This document shows, in pieces, positions 49,919 through 57,527 of a stretch of DNA of 64,000 nt. The translations under genes and the position numbers were made by a program. Position 1 is the stretch's first letter; every line of letters starts with the position of its first letter. The notes beneath the pieces were generated by a model that was not told the origin of the DNA, ran no database searches, and saw only the letters and a program-made list of their open reading frames with translations. Origin of the DNA: JALQTD01 sp965657495 (GTDB lineage Bacteria; Bacteroidota; Bacteroidia; Flavobacteriales_D; Sanyastnellaceae); NCBI GenBank assembly GCA_965657495.1, contig CBFHPD010000166.1, positions 1 to 64,000 of the forward strand, given 5' to 3'.

Positions 49919-50803
49919 ATGGAAGCGCCGCAACCCTTGCAAGACGTGAACGGCCGGACGCTGCTGCACCACGAGGTGATCGCGGAGCAGCCGGACGCTC
50001 CGTGGCTCGTTTTTGTTCATGGCGCAGGTGGCTCCATCCGCACGTGGAAGTTCCAAATCGAGGCCTTCGCAGCCCATTACCGGCTGCTCCTCATCGACCT
50101 CCGCGACCACGGGTATTCGAAGGACATCTTGCCGGAGTTCCCGGCCTACGACTTCGACATCGTAGCGGAAGACGTGCTGCACTTGGTGGATCACCTCGGC
50201 ATCGAGAAAGCGCACTTCGTGAGCTTGAGCATTGGCAGCGTCATCCTGCAAAAAATCGACATCGAGCGCCCGGAACTCATTGACCGCATGGTGATGGCGG
50301 GGGCGATTTTTGATGGCAGCAAGGCCATGCACCTCTTCGTACATGCCGCAAAGGCCTTGAACTACTTGTTGCCGTACCGGGCGATGTACTGGCTGTTCAG
50401 CTTCATCGTGTTGCCGCGCCGAAACCATCGGTTGAGCCGCTACATTTTCCGCCGACAAAGCCGCCGTTTGAGCCAACACGAGTACCTCAAGTGGGTGGAG
50501 TTGTACAAGCCATTCTTCAAACTCGTGGCGCAATACGTGAACCGGCCCGTAGAGAAAAAGGGGCTCGTGGTAATGGGGGATCAGGACCACATCTTCTTCC
50601 GAGCGGCCGAGCGGTTTGCGCGGATCCAGCAGAACATGCGGCTTGCGGTCATCGAGAACTGCGGGCACGTGTGCAGCATTGAAGCGCCGGAGTTGTTCAA
50701 CGAGTTGGTCCTGAAGTTTTTGAATGACCAGGACGTGCCCGAGAGTGTCACGGCGACGCCGGTGCCGCAGCGGTGGGCGGAGCTGAAGGCGATGAAGGGC
50801 TAA
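49919..50803 (+). CDS. Alpha/beta hydrolase
   Basis: The 294-residue cytoplasmic enzyme has the oxyanion region FVHGAGGSIRTWKFQ, the acid-base core LLIDLRDHGYSKD, the nucleophile elbow SLSIGSVILQ (GxSxG-like: serine followed by IGS, FVSLSIGSV), and the C-terminal histidine ENCGHVCSIEAPELFNE. It is of the MhpC/bioH type; the substrate is unknown. A four-base-gap promoter box precedes it. Confidence 0.82.
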   Translation: MEAPQPLQDVNGRTLLHHEVIAEQPDAPWLVFVHGAGGSIRTWKFQIEAFAAHYRLLLIDLRDHGYSKDILPEFPAYDFDIVAEDVLHLVDHLGIEKAHFVSLSIGSVILQKIDIERPELIDRMVMAGAIFDGSKAMHLFVHAAKALNYLLPYRAMYWLFSFIVLPRRNHRLSRYIFRRQSRRLSQHEYLKWVELYKPFFKLVAQYVNRPVEKKGLVVMGDQDHIFFRAAERFARIQQNMRLAVIENCGHVCSIEAPELFNELVLKFLNDQDVPESVTATPVPQRWAELKAMKG

Positions 50804-50845
50804 CGGCGGGTGAACCGCGGCGGGGTTTGGCTTGTTCCAACCTGC

Positions 50846-50995
50846 ATGCCGCACGCCAAACCCCACTTGCCGTCCAAAGATTGCGCCACCTGTGGCCGGC
50901 CTTTCGCATGGCGCAAGAAGTGGGCGGCGAACTGGGATGAGGTGAGGCATTGCAGCGAGCGGTGCAGGCGAAACCGCGCAAAATCGTCCGCATGA
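50846..50995 (+). CDS. DUF2256 small zinc-ribbon-like protein
   Basis: The 49-residue protein has two CxxC-type pairs in CATCGRPFAWRKKWAANWDE and HCSERCRRNRAK, the DUF2256 signature. It is commonly encoded beside photolyases. ATG 50846 is chosen; a GTG at 50810 would add 12 residues. Its stop overlaps the photolyase start by ATGA, so it is coupled to that gene. Confidence 0.88.
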   Translation: MPHAKPHLPSKDCATCGRPFAWRKKWAANWDEVRHCSERCRRNRAKSSA

Positions 50996-52524
50996 AAACC
51001 CGCGAAATTCGGTTGATCCTCGGCGATCAGCTCTACGCCGGCCACCCTTGGTTTGCGGAATCCGACAGCGAAGTGCTGTACCTGATGATGGAGGTGCGTT
51101 CGGAGACGGATTACGTCAAGCACCACGTCCAAAAAGTGGTGGCGTTCTTCCTCGCGATGCGTGCGTTCGCCCACGACCTCAAGGCCCGCGGGCACCGGGT
51201 GCACTACATCCGGCTCGACGACCCCCTGAATGAACACGGGTTTGGGGCGAACCTGCGCCGGGTGATGGGGGAAGCGGGGGCGGCGCGCTGGGCGTTCCAA
51301 ACCCCGGATGAATTCCGATTGGACCAGCTGTTTCGGCAGCTGCTGGCGGACCTGCCGGGCGGGCAGGAGGCGGATACGCACCATTTTTTGACGACACGCA
51401 ACGAGTTGGCCGAGCTGTTCGCGGGCAAGAAGACGTATCTGATGGAGCGGTTCTACCGGACGATGCGCAAGAAATGGGAGGTGTTGCTCGACGCGTCGGG
51501 CGAGCCGGAAGGAGGGAAGTGGAACTACGATGCGGCGAACCGCGGGAAGTGGCCGAAGGGACACGTTCCGCCGGCGCCGCTGGAATTCGACCGGGATGTC
51601 CGCGAGGTTGTGGACATGCTCGAGCGCTGCGGGGTGGAAACCCTCGGCGAGGTGCGTCATTTTGGGTGGGCGGTCACGCGGGCGGAAGCGGAGCAGGTGT
51701 TGACGCATTTCGTGGCGGAACTTTTGCCGCTCTTCGGCACGCTGCAGGATGCGATGACCACTCAGGGGTGGGCACTGTACCACAGCCGGTTGAGCTTTGT
51801 GCTGAATGCCAAAATCCTCACCCCCCTCGAGGTCATCCACGCCGTCGAACGCGCGTGGCGCGCCGACCCCAATCGGGTGCCGCTCCACGCGGCGGAAGGG
51901 TTCATCCGCCAAATCCTCGGGTGGCGCGAATACGTGCGGGGCATCTATTGGGCGCACATGCCCGAATATGCTGAGCGCAATTTCTTCGGGGCCGAACGGG
52001 CGATGCCGGCGTGGTTTTGGACCGGAAAAACGCGCATGGCCTGCCTCCGACACGCCATCGGCCAAACCCTCGAGCACAGCTACGCGCACCACATCCAGCG
52101 GCTCATGGTCACCGGCAACTTCGCGCTGCTCGCAGGCCTGCATCCCGACGAGGTAGACGCTTGGTACCTCGGCGTTTACATCGATGCCCTCGAATGGGTG
52201 GAAATGCCCAATACGCGCGGCATGAGCCAGTTTGCTGACGGCGGCATTGTCGGCACCAAGCCCTACGCCGCTTCGGCGAATTACCTGCAAAAGCAAGGCG
52301 ATTACTGCAGCGGCTGCAGTTACGCAGCCAAGGAAAAGGTAGGCGAAAACGCCTGCCCGTTGAACAGTTTGTACTGGGATTTTCACGTCCGCAACCGGCC
52401 GCTGCTCGAGCCGAATCCGCGCATCGGCATGGTCTACCGCAATTGGGACCGCAAGACGACGGCGGATCAACAGGCCCTGCTCGAGCGGGCCGCGCAGGTG
52501 TTGGACCAAATCGAATCGCTATGA
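50992..52524 (+). CDS. Iron-sulfur (6-4) photolyase-like protein (FeS-BCP/PhrB type)
   Basis: The 510-residue photolyase belongs to the bacterial group that carries an iron-sulfur cluster, FAD and a ribolumazine chromophore and repairs (6-4) photoproducts. The four cluster cysteines are at residues 351 (RMACLRH), 439 and 442 (GDYCSGCSY) and 455 (ENACPLN), the spacing expected for the group. Conserved blocks include GWALYHSRLSFVLNAK, QILGWREYVRGIYWAHMPEY and DALEWVEMPNTRGMSQFADG. It is coupled on both sides by ATGA overlaps. Confidence 0.93.
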   Translation: MKTREIRLILGDQLYAGHPWFAESDSEVLYLMMEVRSETDYVKHHVQKVVAFFLAMRAFAHDLKARGHRVHYIRLDDPLNEHGFGANLRRVMGEAGAARWAFQTPDEFRLDQLFRQLLADLPGGQEADTHHFLTTRNELAELFAGKKTYLMERFYRTMRKKWEVLLDASGEPEGGKWNYDAANRGKWPKGHVPPAPLEFDRDVREVVDMLERCGVETLGEVRHFGWAVTRAEAEQVLTHFVAELLPLFGTLQDAMTTQGWALYHSRLSFVLNAKILTPLEVIHAVERAWRADPNRVPLHAAEGFIRQILGWREYVRGIYWAHMPEYAERNFFGAERAMPAWFWTGKTRMACLRHAIGQTLEHSYAHHIQRLMVTGNFALLAGLHPDEVDAWYLGVYIDALEWVEMPNTRGMSQFADGGIVGTKPYAASANYLQKQGDYCSGCSYAAKEKVGENACPLNSLYWDFHVRNRPLLEPNPRIGMVYRNWDRKTTADQQALLERAAQVLDQIESL

Positions 52525-53771
52525 CCTCGACCGTACTTGTTTGGTTCCGCCGGGACCTCCGTTTGACCGACCACCCGGCGTGGCACGCGGCCTGCGCTAC
52601 GGGTGCCCGAATCGTACCCGTGTTCATCGAAGAGCCGTGGCAGAGCGAGCGTACCCTGTGGACGCCGGATCTCCCCGCCCTCGGATCCCGCCGGGAGCAG
52701 TTCATTGCCGAAGGGGTCTGCGCCTTGCAGGAGGCACTGGGCGGCTTGCTCGTGCGGACGGGCCGGCCGGCGGAAGTGCTCGCCGGGCTCGCGAAGGAAT
52801 ACGGCGCTGAACGGGTGTTTTGCACGGCAGGGCATGCGCCTTACGAGGTGCAAGACGAGGCGGAGGTGGCGGCCCAGCTGGCGCTCGAGGTCCACGAGGG
52901 CGGCACCTTGTTGCACCCGGAGGATTTGCCTTTCGACATCGCGGATTTGCCGCAGGTCTTCTCGTCGTTTCGTCGAAAGGTGGAGAAGCGTTGGACGGTG
53001 CGGCCGGTCGCCGAGGCCCGGACGGCTACGGTGGATGTGCCGAAAGAGGCGGTGGCGGTGCAGGCGGGCGAGGTGGATGCGCGTTTGGCCTTCCCCTTGC
53101 ACGGCAGTTTTCAAGCGGCCCAAACCCGATTGCACCACTACCTCGATGGCACGCGCGCGCTGAGTACGTACAAAGAAACGCGCAACGGGCTGCTTGGCGC
53201 GGATTACAGCTCGAAGTTCAGTCCGTGGCTCGCCAGCGGCGCCCTCGGTCCGCGCGAAACCTACGCGGCCATCCGCAGCTACGAAGGCCGGCACGGGGCC
53301 AACGACAGCACCTACTGGCTCATCTTTGAACTGCTGTGGCGGGATTACTTCGCCTTCGTGGCGCGGCAGTTTGGACGGCGCCTGTACGCCGGTTCCGGCC
53401 TCCGCAGCGTCAAGCCCGCGCCCAAGTGGAACTCCCGCGCCCAGCGCGCCTTCGCGTCCTGGTGCGCCGGCGAAACCGGGCAGGACTTCGTGGACGCTTG
53501 CATGCACGAACTCGCCGCCACCGGATTCCTCTCGAACCGCGGACGGCAAGTGGCTGCCTCCTACCTCGTCCACGACCTCGGCGTCGACTGGCGCGCCGGC
53601 GCCGCCTGGTTCGAGCACCACCTGATCGACCACGACCCAGCCTCCAATGCGGGCAACTGGCTCTACATCGCCGGCCGCGGCAACGATCCCCGCCCGGTGC
53701 GCCGCTTCAACCCGGAAGGGCAAGCCGAACGCTACGACCCAGACGGCGCCTACCGCCGCGCTTGGGCGTAA
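52521..53771 (+). CDS. DASH-type cryptochrome/photolyase
   Basis: The 416-residue protein begins with the photolyase N-terminal domain (VLVWFRRDLRLTDHPAW) and shows the DASH feature PQVFSSFRRKVEKRW. The FAD-binding C-terminal domain has TRALSTYKETRNGLLGADYS, SKFSPWLASGALGPRE, ELLWRDYFAFVARQFG and the closing DHDPASNAGNWLYIAGRGND. DASH proteins repair single-strand DNA pyrimidine dimers or act as light sensors. The length fits. It ends the photolyase operon; a terminator of the convergent gene overlaps its stop. Confidence 0.93.
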   Translation: MTSTVLVWFRRDLRLTDHPAWHAACATGARIVPVFIEEPWQSERTLWTPDLPALGSRREQFIAEGVCALQEALGGLLVRTGRPAEVLAGLAKEYGAERVFCTAGHAPYEVQDEAEVAAQLALEVHEGGTLLHPEDLPFDIADLPQVFSSFRRKVEKRWTVRPVAEARTATVDVPKEAVAVQAGEVDARLAFPLHGSFQAAQTRLHHYLDGTRALSTYKETRNGLLGADYSSKFSPWLASGALGPRETYAAIRSYEGRHGANDSTYWLIFELLWRDYFAFVARQFGRRLYAGSGLRSVKPAPKWNSRAQRAFASWCAGETGQDFVDACMHELAATGFLSNRGRQVAASYLVHDLGVDWRAGAAWFEHHLIDHDPASNAGNWLYIAGRGNDPRPVRRFNPEGQAERYDPDGAYRRAWA

Positions 53772-53806
53772 AAAATCCCCGATGCCGCGAAGGCGGCACC
53801 GGGGAT
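53771..53806 (-). terminator. Intrinsic terminator after the peroxiredoxin gene
   Basis: The stem between 53775-53788 and 53793-53806 (ATCCCCG and GCCGC parts, with a mismatch) is followed on the minus strand by six T. The T run reaches the stop codon of the cryptochrome gene. Confidence 0.8.
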
Positions 53807-53825
53807 GCTTAAGATGTCGCTCAAC

Positions 53826-54455
53826 TCAGTGCGCCGCGAGGTATGAAGCCACGCCGTCGCGCGTCGCGTTCATGGCATCCTCGCCTTCGCTCCAGTTCGC
53901 GGGGCACACCTCGCCGTGCGTCTCCACGTGGCGCAACGCGTCCACCACACGGATGGCTTCGTCCACGTTCCGGCCAAGCGGCAAGTTGTTCACGAGCTGG
54001 TGCTGCACGATGCCTTCCTTGTCGATGAGGAACAGCCCGCGGTAAGCCACCAAGTCGTTCGATGCATGCAAGTTGCCTTCATCGTCGTAGTCGTATTCAC
54101 CGGTCAACACGTCGTAGTTCGTCGCGATGGTCTTGTTCGCATCCGCCACGAGCGGGTAATTGATGCCCTCGATGCCGCCTTGGTCCTTCGGGATGGTCAA
54201 GTAAGCGAAGTGCGACTCAGCGGTGTCCGTTGAGCAGGCCACCACCACGGTGTCGCGTGCTTCGAAATCCGCGAGGCGCTCGTTGAAGGCGTGCAATTCG
54301 GTGGGGCAAACGAACGTGAAATCCTTCGGGTAGAAGAACAACACGACGTTCTTCTTGCCGAGGTATTGGTCGAGTGAGAAGTTCTCCACGATGTCGCCAT
54401 CGGCAACGGCGGGAGAGGAGAAGTGGGGTGCCTTGCGGCCGACAAGTACTGCCAT
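53826..54455 (-). CDS. 2-Cys peroxiredoxin (AhpC/TSA)
   Basis: The 209-residue peroxiredoxin reduces peroxides with a peroxidatic cysteine in FTFVCPTELHAF (residue 50) and a resolving cysteine in THGEVCPANWSEG (residue 184). The catalytic context YPKDFTFVCP is intact. It is of the AhpC/Prx1 type and needs a thioredoxin or AhpF partner, which is not present here. It is divergent from ppk with 93 bases between the starts. No clear box lies at four bases. Confidence 0.93.
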   Translation of the reverse strand: MAVLVGRKAPHFSSPAVADGDIVENFSLDQYLGKKNVVLFFYPKDFTFVCPTELHAFNERLADFEARDTVVVACSTDTAESHFAYLTIPKDQGGIEGINYPLVADANKTIATNYDVLTGEYDYDDEGNLHASNDLVAYRGLFLIDKEGIVQHQLVNNLPLGRNVDEAIRVVDALRHVETHGEVCPANWSEGEDAMNATRDGVASYLAAH

Positions 54456-54536
54456 GATCCGGGTTTTGGGTTGGTTGCAGAATCAGATTTACGCCGCAAA
54501 GATACTCCGCTTAACATGCCTGCAAAGGGACGGGTG

Positions 54537-54544
54537 TATCTTCG
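54537..54544 (+). promoter_or_regulatory. Leaderless-type promoter box for ppk (GTG start)
   Basis: TATCTTCG is followed by TGCC and a GTG at 54549, which decides the start codon. An ATG at 54516 lies upstream of the box and would be untranslated. Confidence 0.6.
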
Positions 54545-54548
54545 TGCC

Positions 54549-56621
54549 GTGGGCAAAACAGAAACGGCAAAAGAAAGGTTCATCAACCGCGAGTTGAGTT
54601 GGTTGGCCTTCAACCACCGGGTGCTGCAGGAGGCTTCCTCGAAGGAAGTTCCCCTCATCGAGCGCGTCCGGTTCCTCGGGATTTTCTCGAACAATTTGGA
54701 CGAGTTTTTCCGCGTGCGGGTGGCGAATTTGATCCGCGCCTCGCTGATTGGCAAGAAGACGACGACGACCCTCGGTTTCGATGTGAACGAGACCTTGCAG
54801 GAGGTGGGGCGCAAGGTGGTGGAGCTGCAAACGGAGTACAACCGGGTTTTTGCGCAGCTCGAGCGCGCGCTGAAGCGGGAGGGCATCCACTTTGTGCACG
54901 AAGGCCAAATCAACAACGAGCAAGCCGAGTTCATCTCCGACTACTTTTCCGCCAAGGTCCGCCCGTCCCTCGTGCCGGTTATGCTCGGGGGCGGTACGAA
55001 GTTCCCCGACCTCAAGGACGGCACGCTGTACCTGTCGGTGGGCCTTGAGGTCCCGAAGGAGGACGTCCGCTACGCCGTCATCGAAGTGCCGTCCCACCTG
55101 CCGCGCTTCCTCGTGCTGCCACCGACGGAGCAGGGCGAGCAGATCATGTTCATCGAGGACGTCATCCGGTTGCAGTTGCGGCGGGTGTTCGCGCTGTTCG
55201 AGCCGGAGCGCGTGTATGCGCACGCCATCAAGGTCACGCGCGACGCTGAGATCGACATGGACGACGACCTGAGCCGTTCATTGATGGAGAAGATGTCGCG
55301 CGGGATTGCGCGGCGGAAGAAGGGGCATTACGTTCGGTTCTTGTACGACGCGGACATGCCGGAAGAGATGCTGAACTTCGTGAGGCGCCGGCTCAAGTTG
55401 GGCGACACGGAGAACGTCATCCCAGGCAGCCGTTACCACAACCGGAAGGACCTGATGGGCTTCCCGGATTTTGGGCGGAAGGACTTGGTGTTCCCGAAGC
55501 AGCCGCCGGTGGCACATCCGCTTTTGGCCCACAAAACCAGCTTGCTGGACCAAATCCACAAGCGCGACATCCTGCTGCACTACCCCTTCCAAAAATTCAG
55601 CTACGTCGTGGATGTGCTGCGCGAGGCGGCCATCGATCCCACCGTTGAAAGCATCCGCATCAACCTGTATCGAGTGGCGCACAATTCGCAGGTAATCAAT
55701 ACGTTGGTCAATGCGGCGCGCAACGGGAAGGAGGTGCAGGTGGTGATGGAACTGGCCGCGCGGTTCGACGAGCGGCACAACATCAAGGTGTCGAACGTGT
55801 TGCAGGAAGCGGGAGCGACGGTGGAATTTGGGGTGAGCGGGCTGAAGGTGCATTCGAAGGTGTTCCTCGTGACCCGGAAGCGGGGCAAAAAACGCGAGCT
55901 GTTCGCCCACATCGGCACCGGCAATTTCCACGAGAAAACAGCGGGCATTTACGGGGACGTTTCCTTGTTGACGGCCGACGCTGGCATCACCTCCGAGGTG
56001 GAGCGCTTGTTCAGCTTTTTCAGCAACAACTACGAGCGGCCCGTCTTCCGCAACTTGATCGTCAGTCCATACGGGACGCGGCGCCGTTTTGCGCGCTTGA
56101 TCGACCGTGAAATGACGTTGGCGTTGATGGGGAAGGAAGGACGCATCACCCTCAAGCTGAACAACTTGGTCGATGCGGAGATGATCGAGAAACTCTATGA
56201 TGCGAGCCAAGCGGGCGTCAAGGTGACGCTGCTCGTCCGCGGCATCTGCTCGCTCATTCCGGGGGTGGAGGGCATGAGCGAAAACATCGAAGTGCGGAGC
56301 ATCGTGGGGCGTTATTTGGAGCACGTGCGGTTGCTCGTGTTCGGCAACGACGGCAAGCCGGAGATGTACATCTCGTCCGCCGATTGGATGACCCGGAATT
56401 TGGACCGACGCGTGGAGGTGAGCGTGCCCATCCGCGATCCGCTGCTGCAATCGGAGCTCACGCAGTACCTCGAAATGCAGTTGCGCGATACGGTGAAGGC
56501 CCGCGTGGTGGATGCGGAGATGGCGAATGCGTTCGTGATGCCGCGCAAGGGGAAGGAGCCGTTGAATGCCCAAACCGCAGCCTATGCGTGGTACGCGGAC
56601 CGAGCGGCCCAAATCCCGTAA
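54549..56621 (+). CDS. ppk: Polyphosphate kinase 1
   Basis: The 690-residue PPK1 polymerises the gamma phosphate of ATP into polyphosphate. The N-terminal signature is RFINRELSWLAFNHRVLQEA. The catalytic histidines are H435 in KVHSKVF and H454 in AHIGTGNFHEK. With the GTG start these positions equal the numbering I recall for the E. coli enzyme, and the length fits too. PLD-like and head domains are complete. The gene is nine bases from ppx on the same strand. Confidence 0.96.
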   Translation: MGKTETAKERFINRELSWLAFNHRVLQEASSKEVPLIERVRFLGIFSNNLDEFFRVRVANLIRASLIGKKTTTTLGFDVNETLQEVGRKVVELQTEYNRVFAQLERALKREGIHFVHEGQINNEQAEFISDYFSAKVRPSLVPVMLGGGTKFPDLKDGTLYLSVGLEVPKEDVRYAVIEVPSHLPRFLVLPPTEQGEQIMFIEDVIRLQLRRVFALFEPERVYAHAIKVTRDAEIDMDDDLSRSLMEKMSRGIARRKKGHYVRFLYDADMPEEMLNFVRRRLKLGDTENVIPGSRYHNRKDLMGFPDFGRKDLVFPKQPPVAHPLLAHKTSLLDQIHKRDILLHYPFQKFSYVVDVLREAAIDPTVESIRINLYRVAHNSQVINTLVNAARNGKEVQVVMELAARFDERHNIKVSNVLQEAGATVEFGVSGLKVHSKVFLVTRKRGKKRELFAHIGTGNFHEKTAGIYGDVSLLTADAGITSEVERLFSFFSNNYERPVFRNLIVSPYGTRRRFARLIDREMTLALMGKEGRITLKLNNLVDAEMIEKLYDASQAGVKVTLLVRGICSLIPGVEGMSENIEVRSIVGRYLEHVRLLVFGNDGKPEMYISSADWMTRNLDRRVEVSVPIRDPLLQSELTQYLEMQLRDTVKARVVDAEMANAFVMPRKGKEPLNAQTAAYAWYADRAAQIP

Positions 56622-56626
56622 CTTCC
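56619..56626 (+). promoter_or_regulatory. Leaderless-type promoter box for ppx
   Basis: TAACTTCC (one mismatch) is followed by CCCA and ATG 56631. Its TAA is the ppk stop codon. Confidence 0.45.
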
Positions 56627-56630
56627 CCCA

Positions 56631-57524
56631 ATGAAATTCGGCGCGATTGACATTGGGTCCAATGCCGTGCGGCTGTTGGTGGAGGAAGTGCGCCGCACAC
56701 CATCCGGACGGGTGCACGTCGAGAAAGTCAGTTTCACCCGCGTACCGTTGCGGCTTGGCGACGACGTGTTCGAGACGGGCACCATCGGCCCGGCGAAGTC
56801 CGAAGCGCTCGTCAAGACCATGAAGGCGTTTTGGTACCTCATGGACGTGCATGGCGTGGAGAATTACCTCGCGTGCGCCACCAGCGCCATGCGTGAGGCA
56901 GAAAACGGGAAGGCCCTGCGCAATTGGGTCAAGAGGAAGGCCAACATCGACATCGAAATCATCGACGGCAAGCGCGAAGCCGACCTCATCTTCGGCGGTT
57001 TCACGACGGTTGCGGGCATGGGGTCCACCGGCGATTTCCTGTACATCGATGTGGGAGGCGGAAGCACCGAGGTGACGCTCATCCGCAACGGCCTGCGCCT
57101 CCGCTCGCAGAGCTTCAAACTCGGCACGGTGCGCGCCTTGAAGGACCGGATTCCGGACGGCGAGTGGGACGCGGTGGCGTCCTTCGTGGAGCAGGTGACG
57201 GGGGAGGAGGATGCGTTGCTGAGCATCGGAACGGGGGGCAACATCAACCGCCTGCACCGGCTCGCGGGCGGCCCGCGTTTCGAACCCATTTCGCGGGAGC
57301 GGCTGCTCGAGGTGCACGACCAAGTGAAGGCGCTGACGTACGAGGAGCGGATGGAGCAGTTGGGCATGAAGCCGGACCGGGCGGACGTCATCGTTCCCGC
57401 GGGCGACATCTATTTGCGCGTGATGGAGCTCGCCGGCAGTGACCAAATCCTCGTCCCGAAAGTCGGACTTTCAGACGGAATGATCCTCGCCCAATTTGCG
57501 GAGTGGGAGGCTGGGGCGCGTTGA
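56631..57524 (+). CDS. Exopolyphosphatase Ppx/GppA family
   Basis: The 297-residue protein is of the Ppx/GppA fold, an ASKHA ATPase-like phosphatase. The phosphate loops are GAIDIGSNAVRLLVEE and IDVGGGSTEVTLI, with CATSAMREAENGKALRNWVK between. It should degrade polyphosphate or pppGpp; Ppx and GppA cannot be told apart here. Pairing with ppk is a standard arrangement and favours Ppx. It is short, lacking the C-terminal HD-like domain of E. coli Ppx. It is convergent with the VCBS protein gene. Confidence 0.88.
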   Translation: MKFGAIDIGSNAVRLLVEEVRRTPSGRVHVEKVSFTRVPLRLGDDVFETGTIGPAKSEALVKTMKAFWYLMDVHGVENYLACATSAMREAENGKALRNWVKRKANIDIEIIDGKREADLIFGGFTTVAGMGSTGDFLYIDVGGGSTEVTLIRNGLRLRSQSFKLGTVRALKDRIPDGEWDAVASFVEQVTGEEDALLSIGTGGNINRLHRLAGGPRFEPISRERLLEVHDQVKALTYEERMEQLGMKPDRADVIVPAGDIYLRVMELAGSDQILVPKVGLSDGMILAQFAEWEAGAR

Positions 57525-57527
57525 CGG

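Noticed and set aside
55278..57446. 722-codon minus-strand frame opposite ppk and ppx
   Set aside because: Shadow of two highly conserved genes; composition is typical of an antisense frame.
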